Shown piece after piece: positions 8,452-17,730 of a stretch of 64,000 bases of DNA (its first letter is position 1; each line of letters opens with the position of its first letter). The position numbers and the translations under genes were made by a program. This DNA is from Saccharicrinis sp963665705 (GTDB taxonomy: Bacteria > Bacteroidota > Bacteroidia > Bacteroidales > Marinilabiliaceae): NCBI GenBank assembly GCA_963665705.1, contig OY762448.1:682001-746000 (forward strand), written 5' to 3'. The notes below the pieces were generated by a model. It saw nothing but the letters and a program-made list of their open reading frames with translations, had not been told where the DNA came from and did not search any database.

Positions 8452-9420
8452 TTATCTATTAGCTTTTCTTCCCAATTTTTGAGCAATAAAACTAACTACA
8501 ATCAATTGAAGTGAATGATAAATCATAATAGGAACAATAAATATTCCCTGAGAGGCCATGTTTTTAAATAGTACATTTGCCATTACAGTACCGTGTATTA
8601 AAGATTTTTTTGATCCGCAAAAGGTAGCAGTAATGCTGTCTTCTCTGGAAAAATTTAACCAATGTGTAATCCCAAAAATAATGCCATATATACTTGAAAA
8701 TATTATTACAATAGCTATTGCAGTAATAATTAAGTAGGTAAGGTTAATGGAATCAAATATATTTGCAGAAAAAGATTTGCTAAAACTATTGTATACAATG
8801 GATAAGATAATACTTTTATCAAATAAGGTTAAATATTTGCCATATTTACGAGCGTAGAATCCGAATTTATTATTTAGCAATAAGCCTAAAGTTACAGGTA
8901 ACAAGATTTTAAGGATTAAGCTCATAATACTATCCCAAAAATTGAAATCTCCTGAGCTGGAGTTCATAAATAATCCTATCCACATTGGTGTAATAATGAT
9001 ACCTAAAAGGCCTGAAATGCTGGCATTAAAAATAGCTCCAGGAATATTTCCTTTAGCTATTGAAACCATAACTACTGATGATGATACAGTAGATGGCAAC
9101 GCTGCCATAAAAAATAAGGCCAACCATAATAAATTTTGTTCTTCGGTTTTAATAAATGGTTTTAAGCATAGTACTATTGCTGGAAATAGTAAAAATGTTG
9201 ATAGTTGTGATAAAATGTGAAGTTTGTAATTACTTAAACCTTTTTTCATATCATTAGGACTCAATTTTAGTCCATAAAAAAAGAAGATAAGTGAGATGCC
9301 TACTCCGGATATATTTTCAAGATTAAAAATTTCATCACGACTTCCAATCCCGGGGAAAAAATAGGCTAAAGTAATCATACAAAGTAAAGCTACTATAAAG
9401 CCATCTATTTTTTTTAGCAT
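8452..9420 (-). CDS. SBF-like (bile acid:sodium symporter family) transporter
   Basis: 322-aa integral inner-membrane protein with about ten hydrophobic segments, starting FIVALLCMITLAYFFPGIG. Family-type features are the early FFFYGLKLSPNDMKKGLSNY segment (quoted in part: FFYGLKLSP), the polar break AALPSTVSSSVVMV, and near the C-terminus ATFCGSKKSLIHGTVMANVLF (quoted in part: FCGSKKSLIHGTVMA), which are typical of the YfeH/SBF-like branch. The substrate is unknown; bile acids are not implied. Monocistronic, divergent from gldB. Confidence 0.88.
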   Translation of the reverse strand: MLKKIDGFIVALLCMITLAYFFPGIGSRDEIFNLENISGVGISLIFFFYGLKLSPNDMKKGLSNYKLHILSQLSTFLLFPAIVLCLKPFIKTEEQNLLWLALFFMAALPSTVSSSVVMVSIAKGNIPGAIFNASISGLLGIIITPMWIGLFMNSSSGDFNFWDSIMSLILKILLPVTLGLLLNNKFGFYARKYGKYLTLFDKSIILSIVYNSFSKSFSANIFDSINLTYLIITAIAIVIIFSSIYGIIFGITHWLNFSREDSITATFCGSKKSLIHGTVMANVLFKNMASQGIFIVPIMIYHSLQLIVVSFIAQKLGRKANR

Positions 9421-9548
9421 ATATATATAAATATTAGATACGATAATGGTGATTGTTAAATGTTAGAATGTTCATTTATATAAACGAATATTCAGGAGGC
9501 AAAAATATGCTTTTTTATTTTTAAGTTTGTTCTCAAACTATTGTTCTT

Positions 9549-10559
9549 ATGATTACCAAAATAAAAATATCCATATTCGGTTTTATCGTATTAATTTTTA
9601 CATCGTGTGTAAATCAATCATTACACCCTGATTTAAGTGATGTTCATGTTGATTTTGAGGTGATTCCGTTTTATCAGGATTTAAATCAATTAGATACATT
9701 AAATGTAAGATCTGCAATAGCACCTTTGCGCCAAAAGTACCCAAAGTTTCTTGAAGCATATAATAAAAAAATTATAAAAATTGGAGGATATGAGAGAGAT
9801 GATTATCCAAAACGATTAATGAGCTTTGTTAATTATGACGCAAACAAAGATATCGTTAAAAAGTCCAGTGAAGTATTTCCTTCATATGAAGGCTTTAAAC
9901 AAGATTTAGAGAATGGATTTAAACATTATAAATATTATTTTCCTAAAGCACATATTCCTGATGTTTATTTAATGATCTCAGGCTTTAGTCAAAGTATTGC
10001 AGTTGATTCAGCCTGGGTAGGTGTAAGTATCGAAAAATATCTAGGTGTTGATTGCAAATTTTATGAGTGGTTAGGTATCGCAAAATATTTACGAAAAGGT
10101 ATGACTAAGGAAAAGATGGCCCCTGATATTCTTAGGGCTATGGCATTAACAAATTATGATTACGACCGACAAAAAGATGATGTAATTAATCATATGGTTT
10201 ATACCGGAAAGATAAAGTATTTTGTGCAGCATATGTTTCCTGATATAGCGGATACTTTGTTATTTGATTACTCAGCTTATCAAATGAAGTGGTGTAAAGA
10301 TAATGAAGAAAATATGTGGGCTTCGTTAGTTGAATGGAAGCATTTGTTTAGTAATGACCGAATGTTAATTCAAAAATACACCGGTGATGCACCATTTACT
10401 GCCAATTTTGGAGAGAATTCGGCTCCAAGAGGAGGTGAGTTTTTGGGTTATAAAATAGTTCAGGCCTATATGGAGAATAATGATAATGTAGCATTAAAAG
10501 ATTTAATGTTGGAAAAAGATGGACGTAAGATATTGGCAGCATCACATTATCGACCTTGA
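9549..10559 (+). CDS. gldB: GldB-family lipoprotein
   Basis: 336 aa with a lipoprotein signal ending FTSC (cysteine about residue 19), so anchored in a membrane facing the periplasm. The sequence fits the GldB family known from gliding motility in Flavobacterium: an early Asp/Leu-rich segment (HVDFEVIPFYQDL), KYPKFLEAYNKKII, and C-terminal PRGGEFLGYKIVQAY. GldB homologues are also widespread in non-gliding Bacteroidetes, so the name indicates family, not proven gliding. A TAAGTTTG element at 9522-9529 could be the promoter -7 box. It is followed after 3 nt by the 5-FCL gene, so the two are co-transcribed. Confidence 0.85.
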   Translation: MITKIKISIFGFIVLIFTSCVNQSLHPDLSDVHVDFEVIPFYQDLNQLDTLNVRSAIAPLRQKYPKFLEAYNKKIIKIGGYERDDYPKRLMSFVNYDANKDIVKKSSEVFPSYEGFKQDLENGFKHYKYYFPKAHIPDVYLMISGFSQSIAVDSAWVGVSIEKYLGVDCKFYEWLGIAKYLRKGMTKEKMAPDILRAMALTNYDYDRQKDDVINHMVYTGKIKYFVQHMFPDIADTLLFDYSAYQMKWCKDNEENMWASLVEWKHLFSNDRMLIQKYTGDAPFTANFGENSAPRGGEFLGYKIVQAYMENNDNVALKDLMLEKDGRKILAASHYRP

Positions 10560-10562
10560 ATT

Positions 10563-11117
10563 ATGTCTACAGTATACCAGAAGCAAAAGCTGAGAAAGAT
10601 TATTCAGCAAAGAAAAAAGACCTTATCAAAAGCAGAGAGGGAGGAAGAAAGTGTTAATGTTTTTTATGAGCTGGAAAAGACAGCTGTTTTTCAAAAGGCA
10701 ACACATATTTTAGCATACTGGTCTTTGTTTGACGAATTGCATACACATTATTTCATTAATAAGTGGTGTAACAACAAAAGAATATACCTTCCCAAAGTAG
10801 TTGGTGATCAAGTTGAAGTTGTGCCATATCTCGGTATAAAATCAATGAAAAAAGGTGCATTTGGTATATTGGAGCCTCAAGGAATTGCTTTGTCCACTTT
10901 GCATGAGATTGATCTGGTAATTGTACCAGGTGTTGCTTTTACAAAAGATGGTAATAGAATGGGAAGAGGAGGAGGTTATTATGATAGACTATTGCCTTTA
11001 TTAACAAAGGCTACTATGGTAGGAGTTTGTTATAAGTGCCAAATCTTTGATATAATTCCGGTTGAAGAACATGATATAAAGATGGATATTGTACTGTTTG
11101 ATGGAAAGAGTTACTGA
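10563..11117 (+). CDS. 5-formyltetrahydrofolate cyclo-ligase
   Basis: 184 aa. ATP-dependent conversion of 5-formyl-THF to 5,10-methenyl-THF, folate one-carbon metabolism, cytosolic. Family motifs: basic N-terminal QKLRKIIQQRKKTLS, ILAYWSLFDELHT, and the phosphate-binding GRGGGYYDRLL near the C-terminus preceded by LVIVPGVAFTKDGNRMG. Only 3 nt separate it from gldB, a pairing I believe recurs in this phylum. Ends at a strong shared terminator. Confidence 0.94.
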   Translation: MSTVYQKQKLRKIIQQRKKTLSKAEREEESVNVFYELEKTAVFQKATHILAYWSLFDELHTHYFINKWCNNKRIYLPKVVGDQVEVVPYLGIKSMKKGAFGILEPQGIALSTLHEIDLVIVPGVAFTKDGNRMGRGGGYYDRLLPLLTKATMVGVCYKCQIFDIIPVEEHDIKMDIVLFDGKSY

Positions 11118-11143
11118 TCCTCAAGTATAGCATAGTAAAGCAA

Positions 11144-11176
11144 AAAAGCCTGCTTAGATTAACTAAGCAGGCTTTT
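11144..11176. terminator. Bidirectional terminator between 5-FCL and ferredoxin
   Basis: Perfect 14-bp arms AAAAGCCTGCTTAG and CTAAGCAGGCTTTT around a 5-nt loop, with A and T runs on both sides. It serves the two converging transcripts. Confidence 0.92.
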
Positions 11177-11195
11177 CGTGTCTTTTTACTGCAAA

Positions 11196-11363
11196 TTAAG
11201 CAGGTTTAATAGCCTCTGTAGGACAAACATCTGCACAAGTACCACAATCAGTACAAGCTTCTGCATCAATTTTATAGATTCCTCCTTCAGAAATAGCATC
11301 TACAGGACATTCGTCAATGCATGTTCCACATGCGATACAATCTTCGTTTATAACGTAAGCCAT
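11196..11363 (-). CDS. 2[4Fe-4S] ferredoxin
   Basis: 55-aa low-potential electron carrier. Two cluster motifs are complete: CIACGTCIDECP and CTDCGTCADVCP (each CxxCxxCxxxCP), so two [4Fe-4S] clusters of the clostridial type. Start: ATG at 11363 giving MAYVINEDCIACG, standard for the family; the in-frame extension to 11429 is poor. Such ferredoxins serve pyruvate:ferredoxin oxidoreductase and hydrogenases in anaerobic Bacteroidetes, which fits an anaerobic or facultative lifestyle. Monocistronic. Confidence 0.95.
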   Translation of the reverse strand: MAYVINEDCIACGTCIDECPVDAISEGGIYKIDAEACTDCGTCADVCPTEAIKPA

Positions 11364-11514
11364 TTTTCTATTGTTTTTATTAGTATTACAGCTAACAAAA
11401 TTATTTTCTTTTTTTTTATATGAAAACAATATTTATTGTTTTGACTCAATTTGAAATGTTTATAAATAATTGATTTGTCTAATATTTTTAGTTATCAGCC
11501 TTATTTATAGTCTT

Positions 11515-12705
11515 TTATTGAGCTAAAACATCTAAAGCAATAAATGCCATTAATCCTACGGAAGTCTCTAGAGATGATTCGTTTAGGTTGAAACCGGGTG
11601 TGTGCAACCCACCTGTAGGAATATTGTTCATCTGTTTTACACCAAAACGGTAAAATGTACATGGATATTCTTGTGTATAATACCCAAAATCTTCAGCAGT
11701 CATCCTAATATCCATCTTATGTACATTGTCTTGCCCCAGATAATCACAAGCTGATTTATAGGCTAATTCAGTAACATATTCAGAGTTGGTTACAACAGGA
11801 TAGCCATCATTGATTTTTATTTCGCAAGTAGCGCCCATACTTTCGGCAATTTCACTTGCCATTTTTCGGATGTGAGTTTTTATCTTAGCTCTCCATTCTT
11901 CATTCATTGTTCTTAAAGTTCCAGCTATTTCAACCTTTTCAGGAATAATATTGGTAGCTCCATCTGCTATAACACGTCCAAAAGATAATACAGTAGGTAT
12001 ATTGGCGGGTACCATGCGTGCAACAATTTGTTGTAATGAAACAATAATGTTTGCAGCAATAAGTACATTGTCATTGAGAGTGTGTGGCATAGCAGCATGG
12101 CCACCTTTACCTCGAATCGTTAAATACACTTCATCACCAGAAGCCATATACATACCTTCTTTAAAACCTACATGTCCGGTTTCCATATCTGGTAAAACAT
12201 GCTGGCCAATAATAATTTCTGGTTTAGGATTATCAAGAGCTCCTTCTTTCATCATTAATTTAGCCCCTCCCGGAAATTTCTCTTCTCCCGGTTGAAAGAT
12301 AAGCAATATGGTACCTTCCCATTGGTCTTTTAGTTCATTCAGTATTTTTGCAGTTCCTAATAATGATGCAGAATGAGCATCATGCCCACATGCGTGCATT
12401 ACACCTGTATTACATGATTTTACTTCATGATCATCACTTTCATGAATTGGTAAAGCATCCATGTCAGCTCTTAATGCAATGATTTTTTTATCTGGATTTT
12501 TCCCTTCAATCTTTCCAATTATTCCGGTTTTAACGTATCCTGATTTATAAGAAATACCGTATTCTTCAAGCTTTGAACATATATATTGAGATGTGTTATG
12601 CTCCTCAAAAGAAAGCTCCGGGTTTTGGTGAATATATCTTCTTATATCAAGAATTTCATCAAAGTACTTATGAGTTAACTCTTTTATCTGATCCTTAAAA
12701 TCCAT
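11515..12705 (-). CDS. M20-family amidohydrolase (N-acyl amino acid deacylase type)
   Basis: 396-aa metal-dependent hydrolase of the M20D group (hippurate hydrolase/IAA-amino acid hydrolase-like). Visible: metal-ligand motifs ALRADMDALPIHE and MHACGHDAHSASLLG, EEKFPGGAKLM, GRGGHAAMP-like KGGHAAMPH, and C-terminal RMTAEDFGYY. No signal peptide, so cytosolic. It probably cleaves N-acyl or N-aroyl amino acids; the exact substrate is not readable. A TATCTTTG element on the minus strand at 12735-12728 is a likely -7 promoter box about 23 nt before the start codon. Confidence 0.92.
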   Translation of the reverse strand: MDFKDQIKELTHKYFDEILDIRRYIHQNPELSFEEHNTSQYICSKLEEYGISYKSGYVKTGIIGKIEGKNPDKKIIALRADMDALPIHESDDHEVKSCNTGVMHACGHDAHSASLLGTAKILNELKDQWEGTILLIFQPGEEKFPGGAKLMMKEGALDNPKPEIIIGQHVLPDMETGHVGFKEGMYMASGDEVYLTIRGKGGHAAMPHTLNDNVLIAANIIVSLQQIVARMVPANIPTVLSFGRVIADGATNIIPEKVEIAGTLRTMNEEWRAKIKTHIRKMASEIAESMGATCEIKINDGYPVVTNSEYVTELAYKSACDYLGQDNVHKMDIRMTAEDFGYYTQEYPCTFYRFGVKQMNNIPTGGLHTPGFNLNESSLETSVGLMAFIALDVLAQ

Positions 12706-12790
12706 TTCTACTATTTTATATTTACTGCAAAGATAGTTTTTTAGTTGATAGCCTTTATTATGACAAAGTTAATCTCTGTCTCAAAACATA

Positions 12791-12962
12791 CGCCTCAGTT
12801 CGGCATAGCGTCTCGCTATGTCGTTTTATATCCGGCTTCCAGCCGATTGTATGTAAGAAAAAATCAATAATAGGTTTTGTTAGTTGATGCAAGTAGATTA
12901 AGAACGGCCAGAGGCCACTTTTAAATCAACGAAGCGAGACGCTTCGCTGAGCAATGGGTGTC
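12791..12962 (+). repeat. REP-like compound element, copy A
   Basis: Starts with hairpin CATAGCG-TCT-CGCTATG (12804-12820), then CGGCT-TCC-AGCCG (12833-12845), an AT-rich middle, GGCC-AGA-GGCC, and hairpin GAAGCG-AGA-CGCTTC (12931-12945). The two outer hairpins share the core AGCGTCTCGCT in inverted orientation, so the whole element is a nested inverted repeat. Related copies occur at 12990, 16523, 17731 and 17989. Confidence 0.85.
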
Positions 12963-12989
12963 CAATTTAATGTTCTTATTTTATGCTAC

Positions 12990-13157
12990 CCTCAGTTCGG
13001 CATAGTGTCTCGCTATGTCGTCTTATATCCGGCTTTCAGCTAATTGTAGTTGAATAAGGATCAATAATATGTTTTGCTAGCTGATACAGGTAGATTTAGC
13101 ATGGTCAGAGGCCGGTTTTAAAACAACGAAGCGAGACCTTTCGCTGAGCAATGAGTA
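12990..13157 (+). repeat. REP-like compound element, copy B (diverged)
   Basis: Same order as copy A: CATAGTG-TCT-CGCTATG (13001-13017), CGGCT-TTC-AGCT, AT-rich middle, CAGAGGCCGG, then a damaged second hairpin (GAAGCGAGACCTTTCGCTG). The loss of stem symmetry suggests an older copy than A. No gene is present in 12706-13366; after the repeat, 13158-13366 holds only the leader of gcvP, with no recognised riboswitch. Confidence 0.8.
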
Positions 13158-13366
13158 TGGGTAAATTCAGGATTTATATTGATCAATTATCTTCCAACTA
13201 TCTAGAGCTTTCATAATGACAAAAATCATCTTGAAAAGAAGTGTCTGTCATTTTTATAATTTTCTTATTATCTTACCTTTAAAGCCTTCCTGAAAAGGAA
13301 TATATATGGAGTGTCAGGGTTGCCTAATGTAGGGTAACTCTCTTGTTTTTAAATAAATAATTAAAA

Positions 13367-16243
13367 ATGGCTACAGATAAATTTGTTGCACGGCATATTG
13401 GCCCCAGAGATATTGAGATTGATGATATGCTAAAAACCATTGGTGTAGAATCAATGGACCAATTAATAGAAGAAACGGTTCCAGAGAATATCAGGTTAAA
13501 GGAACCTTTGCGTTTGGCAAAAGGATTGACAGAGCGACAGTATTACAGAAAGATATTGGATATCGCTTCAAAAAATAAAGTATATAATACTTATATAGGA
13601 ATGGGGTATTACGATACTATTACTCCTTCAGTTATTCATAGAAATGTATTGGAAAATCCGGTATGGTATACGTCCTATACACCTTATCAGGCAGAAATAT
13701 CACAAGGGAGATTGGAAGCTTTGCTAAATTTTCAAACTGTTATCTGTGAGTTGACAGGAATGGAGATTGCTAATGCTTCGTTGTTGGATGAGGCTACTGC
13801 TGCAGCAGAGGCTATGGTTATGATGTTTAATTCTCGTCCGAGAGCCATGGTAAAAGCTGAAGCCAATATCATGTTTGTGGATGAGAAAATATGGCCACAA
13901 ACAAGAGCAGTGCTTGAAACCCGCGCAAACCCGTTGGGAATTGAGCTGCAATTTGGCGATTGGAAAACTTGTACTCCTTCTGAAAAATATTTTGGAGTGA
14001 TGGTTCAGTATCCAAATTCAGATGGAAGTATTGTTGATTATACAGCTTTGGTAAAAAATGCCCATGAGGCAGGATGCAAAGTTGCTGTGGGTGCTGATTT
14101 AATGAGTTTGGCCATGTTAGTGCCTCCAGGTGAGTGGGATGCTGATATCGTTTTTGGTTCTTCGCAACGATTTGGCGTACCGATGGGTTATGGAGGTCCT
14201 TATGCTGCTTATTTTGCCGCTCGCGAGGAAGGTAAAAGACATATGCCGGGACGTATTATTGGTATAACTAAAGATGCCAATGGCAACAGGGCTTTAAGAA
14301 TGGCCTTGCAAACACGAGAACAACATATTAAACGAGAAAGAGCCACTTCAAATATTTGTACAGCACAAGCACTATTGGCTACAATGGCTGGCTTTTATGC
14401 CGTATATCATGGTGCTGAAGGAATACGTAGAATTGCAGGTCAGATTCATAATATAGCATCTATATTAACTGAGGAAATTGAAAAATTAGGATACAAGCAG
14501 TTAAATGAAAACTATTTTGATACCATTCGTTTTTCAATGGCTAAACATGCTTCTGTTGAATTAATTGAAAAATACTCACTTGAGTTGGAAATGAATTTCC
14601 GCTATTTTGAGAATGGTGATGTGGCTATAAGTATTGACGAAACAACAAACCTTGAGGATATAAACTGGATCATTGAAGTTTTTGCCAGGGCTGCCTGTAT
14701 TGATGTACCGGAAGTTTATGACATCAAAGAGGTTTGTAGTATTGATGAGGCATTTTTAAGAAAGTCATCTTATCTGCAACAAGAAGCTTTTAGATTATAT
14801 CGTTCAGAGACTGAGATGGTTCGGTATATTAAAAAATTGGAACGTAGAGATATATCGCTTACACATTCTATGATTTCTTTAGGTTCGTGTACTATGAAAC
14901 TTAATGCAGCAACAGAGATGCTACCTTTGAGTTGGATTGAGTTCGGAGGAATACACCCATTTGTTCCGGTGGATCAGGCTGCAGGATATCATTTGCTTTT
15001 TGCCGAATTAAAAAGAGATTTGGCTGAAATAACAGGTTTTGCAGATGTAAGTTTACAACCTAATTCAGGAGCTGCAGGTGAATATGCAGGTTTAATGGTT
15101 ATCCGGGCTTATCATCAAAGTATGGGGGAAGACCAGCGTAATGTTGCTATTATTCCATCTTCTGCGCATGGTACTAATCCTGCAAGTGCAGTAATGGCAG
15201 GGATGAAAGTCGTTGTTGTTAAATGTGATGAAGGCGGTAATATTGATGTAACTGATCTAAAAGAAAAAGCAGAGAAATATAAAGATACACTGGCTTGTTT
15301 GATGATTACTTATCCATCTACGCATGGTGTTTTTGAAGCTTCTGTAGTTGAGATTTGTAAGATTGTTCATGAAAATGGAGGTCAGGTATATATGGATGGT
15401 GCTAATATGAATGCTCAGGTTGGACTAACAAATCCGGGCTTAATTGGTGCTGATGTGTGTCACCTGAACTTACATAAAACATTTGCTATTCCTCACGGTG
15501 GTGGTGGACCTGGTGTTGGACCAATTGGAGTTGCTGAACATTTAGTGGATTTTCTGCCAACGCACCCTGTTGTTCAAAATGGAAGAAGAGGTATTTCGGC
15601 AGTGGCAGCGGCTCCTTGGGGAAGTGCTAGTGTAATGCCAATTACGTATGGATATATTAAAATGTTAGGTAGTGATGGATTAAAGAAGTCAACAGAACTG
15701 GCTATTTTAAATGCCAATTACCTGGCGCATCATTTAAAAGAAGAATACGGTATTTTATATACTGGAGAAAAGGGTAGAGTAGCCCATGAAATGATTTTAG
15801 AATGTCGTCATTTTAAAGCGAGTGCTGGTATTACTGAATTAGATATTGCCAAGCGTATGATGGATTACGGATTTCATGCTCCAACCTTATCATTTCCAGT
15901 ACATGGAACATTAATGGTGGAACCTACAGAAAGTGAGTCTAAACAAGAGTTAGATCGCTTTATTGAGGTGATGAAGTCTATTTATACAGAAATTAAAGAG
16001 GTTGAGTCGGGAAGTGCTGATAAAGAGGATAATGTGCTTAAAAATGCGCCTCATCCAGATTATAAAGTAGTGGCAGATGAATGGAGTCATTCATACGGAA
16101 GAGAAAAAGCTGCTTTTCCACTAGCATGGATTAAAGAAAATAAATTTTGGCTGACAGTAGCTCGCGTAGATGATGCTTTTGGAGACCGAAACTTATTGTG
16201 TACTTGTGGATCACCTGAAGAGTATGAGTTACTTAGTAAATAA
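13367..16243 (+). CDS. gcvP: Glycine dehydrogenase (decarboxylating), P protein
   Basis: 958-aa P protein of the glycine cleavage system: decarboxylates glycine and passes the aminomethyl group to lipoyl-H protein. It is the fused full-length form (N-terminal and PLP halves in one chain). The PLP lysine is Lys704 in NLHKTFAIPHGGGGPG; also PNSGAAGEYAG and SSAHGTNPASAVMAG. The N-terminal RHIGPRDIEIDDML segment is canonical. The other gcv genes are not in the window, but an E3-type LpdA is at 60022. It is isolated between two zones of REP-like repeats and closes with its own terminator. Confidence 0.97.
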   Translation: MATDKFVARHIGPRDIEIDDMLKTIGVESMDQLIEETVPENIRLKEPLRLAKGLTERQYYRKILDIASKNKVYNTYIGMGYYDTITPSVIHRNVLENPVWYTSYTPYQAEISQGRLEALLNFQTVICELTGMEIANASLLDEATAAAEAMVMMFNSRPRAMVKAEANIMFVDEKIWPQTRAVLETRANPLGIELQFGDWKTCTPSEKYFGVMVQYPNSDGSIVDYTALVKNAHEAGCKVAVGADLMSLAMLVPPGEWDADIVFGSSQRFGVPMGYGGPYAAYFAAREEGKRHMPGRIIGITKDANGNRALRMALQTREQHIKRERATSNICTAQALLATMAGFYAVYHGAEGIRRIAGQIHNIASILTEEIEKLGYKQLNENYFDTIRFSMAKHASVELIEKYSLELEMNFRYFENGDVAISIDETTNLEDINWIIEVFARAACIDVPEVYDIKEVCSIDEAFLRKSSYLQQEAFRLYRSETEMVRYIKKLERRDISLTHSMISLGSCTMKLNAATEMLPLSWIEFGGIHPFVPVDQAAGYHLLFAELKRDLAEITGFADVSLQPNSGAAGEYAGLMVIRAYHQSMGEDQRNVAIIPSSAHGTNPASAVMAGMKVVVVKCDEGGNIDVTDLKEKAEKYKDTLACLMITYPSTHGVFEASVVEICKIVHENGGQVYMDGANMNAQVGLTNPGLIGADVCHLNLHKTFAIPHGGGGPGVGPIGVAEHLVDFLPTHPVVQNGRRGISAVAAAPWGSASVMPITYGYIKMLGSDGLKKSTELAILNANYLAHHLKEEYGILYTGEKGRVAHEMILECRHFKASAGITELDIAKRMMDYGFHAPTLSFPVHGTLMVEPTESESKQELDRFIEVMKSIYTEIKEVESGSADKEDNVLKNAPHPDYKVVADEWSHSYGREKAAFPLAWIKENKFWLTVARVDDAFGDRNLLCTCGSPEEYELLSK

Positions 16244-16261
16244 AAATTGAAGTTTAAGAAG

Positions 16262-16293
16262 ATGCCGTTCTAATTTTAGAGCGGCATTTTTTT
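16262..16293 (+). terminator. Rho-independent terminator after gcvP
   Basis: 10-bp stem ATGCCGTTCT / AGAGCGGCAT (one G-T pair), 6-nt loop, then seven T. It lies 19 nt after the gcvP stop. Confidence 0.88.
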
Positions 16294-16522
16294 ATGCCTA
16301 AGAGTTAGGAACAAGATATGATATGTAGTTGAAACTGCTCCTGGACAAATAAAGGAACAAAACATATGATTTACATATAAAAGATATATTCAAGTCAGAC
16401 TAAACTCACTATTTAGTGAGTTTAATGTGAGTTTGATGTGTCTTAAATGTGAGTTTGTACTAAAGTTGTTACCTGTTTGTTACTAGGCCGGTATATTGTT
16501 AATTGTAGAAAGTGGATTTTAA

Positions 16523-16803
16523 AGGCCAGAGGCCAACTATAAAACAGTGAAGCGGGATGCATCGCTGAATACCATCACAGATCCAGATTGCAGAAATAAT
16601 ATTTAAGTATTAAGTGATAGATTTAATATGCAGTAGTTTGGCATAGCGTCTCGCTGTGTCGTATTATATCCGGCTTCCAGCCGAAAATAGTATGATAAAT
16701 ATCGATAATCAGTTTTGTTATGTTAGTTGTAGCGAGCAGATTAGTACAGCCAGAGGCCGGTTTTAAAACAACGAAGCGAGACGCTTCGCTGAACACAAAG
16801 CGC
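16523..16803 (+). repeat. REP-like compound repeat, first 256-bp unit with flanking half element
   Basis: Begins with GGCC-AGA-GGCC and a degenerate hairpin (GAAGCGGGATGCATCGCTG, 16550), then a conserved spacer, hairpin CATAGCG-TCT-CGCTGTG (16642-16658), CGGCT-TCC-AGCCG, spacer with TCGATAATCAG, GCCAGAGGCCGG, and hairpin GAAGCG-AGA-CGCTTC (16773-16787). From 16548 on, it is nearly the same sequence as the units at 17733 and 17989. A minus-strand open frame across it (16623-16823) is judged spurious. Confidence 0.85.
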
Positions 16804-16976
16804 AGGCACAGAGCATACTGCATGCTAAAATAGGTGTCAGAACAAATGATTATGGATAAGTGATTAATTCAATTTGCAGCAGCTAGGTATAGTTTCTTTG
16901 TTAAACTTAATGGCAAATGATTGTTAGTAGTTTCTTTTTTATGATAGATTATTGATATATTACAGATGCAGTTTGG

Positions 16977-17715
16977 CATAGCGTTTCGCTATGTCGTATT
17001 AAAAAAGGCCTCTGGCTGGCCTTGATCTACATTAGGAGCATTGCTGTACAAAAATGTTTATAGATGATTAGCCAAAATGATACCTTAACTTTATTAAAAG
17101 CTATACTATGAGTACTGGTTATCAAATAAAAGAGCAAGGTGAACCTTACTTCGTAACGCTACAAATAGTTAATTGGATTGACTTGTTTAGTAGGCTTGAC
17201 TATAGAAATATAGTAATTGATAATCTGAAATTCTGTCAGAAAGAAAAAGGATTAGTTATTTATGCTTATGTCATAATGAGTAATCATATTCATTTAATTA
17301 TACAAGCAAAAGAAAATAATTTGAGTAATGTGCTCAGAGATTTTAAGAGTTACACAAGTAAATGCTTGCTTGATAGAATAATGAATGGTGTTGAGAGTAG
17401 GGAGGAATGGCTTTTGATGCTGTTTAAAAAGGCTGCACAAAAGCATAATAGAAATAGCCAATATCAGGTTTTTACTCATGAAAATCATGCTGTTCAACTG
17501 TATTCAGATAAGTTTATCGACCAAAAACTTGATTATATACATGAAAACCCGGTGAGAGCCGGGATTGTTAAAGAACCTCAGGATTATCTTTATAGTAGTG
17601 CAACTAATTATGCAGAAGAACACGGTGTTTTGGATGTTGTTATTGTTGACAGAAGTTGGAACTCTATTTAATACCGGCCAGAGGCCGATTGTAAAAAAGC
17701 GAAGCGAGACGCTTC
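16977..17715 (+). mobile_element. RAYT unit: REP-associated transposase with inverted REP ends
   Basis: Left end: hairpin CATAGCG-TTT-CGCTATG (16977-16993), a short A-rich spacer, then GGCCTCTGGC (17007). Right end: GGCCAGAGGCC (17676-17686), a short A-rich spacer, then hairpin GAAGCG-AGA-CGCTTC (17701-17715). The ends are thus inverted relative to each other, in matching order, around the transposase gene. This is the organisation known for RAYT genes, where the single-strand transposase recognises the REP hairpins. No further mobile genes are inside. Confidence 0.8.
17108..17671 (+). CDS. REP-associated tyrosine transposase (RAYT)
   Basis: 187-aa IS200-like single-strand transposase domain (Y1/HUH family). 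HUH motif is HIHLII in YVIMSNHIHLIIQA; then LSNVLRDFKSYTSKCL; the candidate catalytic tyrosine is in KLDYIHENPVRAGIV, followed by EPQDYLYSSATNY, all characteristic of RAYTs. It nicks and rejoins single-stranded REP hairpins in characterised relatives. The gene is intact and is bordered by REP hairpins on both sides, so it is the likely source of the repeats around gcvP. Start ATG at 17108 fits the family N-terminus (YQIKEQGEPYFVTLQIVNW, quoted in part). Confidence 0.92.
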   Translation: MSTGYQIKEQGEPYFVTLQIVNWIDLFSRLDYRNIVIDNLKFCQKEKGLVIYAYVIMSNHIHLIIQAKENNLSNVLRDFKSYTSKCLLDRIMNGVESREEWLLMLFKKAAQKHNRNSQYQVFTHENHAVQLYSDKFIDQKLDYIHENPVRAGIVKEPQDYLYSSATNYAEEHGVLDVVIVDRSWNSI

Positions 17716-17730
17716 GCTGAACACAAAGAC

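Noticed and set aside
11178..11423. Plus-strand open frame opposite the ferredoxin gene
   Set aside because: Cysteine/serine/phenylalanine-rich peptide is the antisense of the ferredoxin, whose cluster motifs are decisive.
13158..13366. Glycine riboswitch before gcvP
   Set aside because: No recognisable aptamer motif or tandem-aptamer architecture was found in this leader.
16623..16823. Minus-strand open frame of 66 codons in the REP zone
   Set aside because: It runs through the hairpin repeat, and nearly the same peptide recurs at 17807-18019 and 18063-18257 because the DNA repeats. There is no coding signal beyond this.
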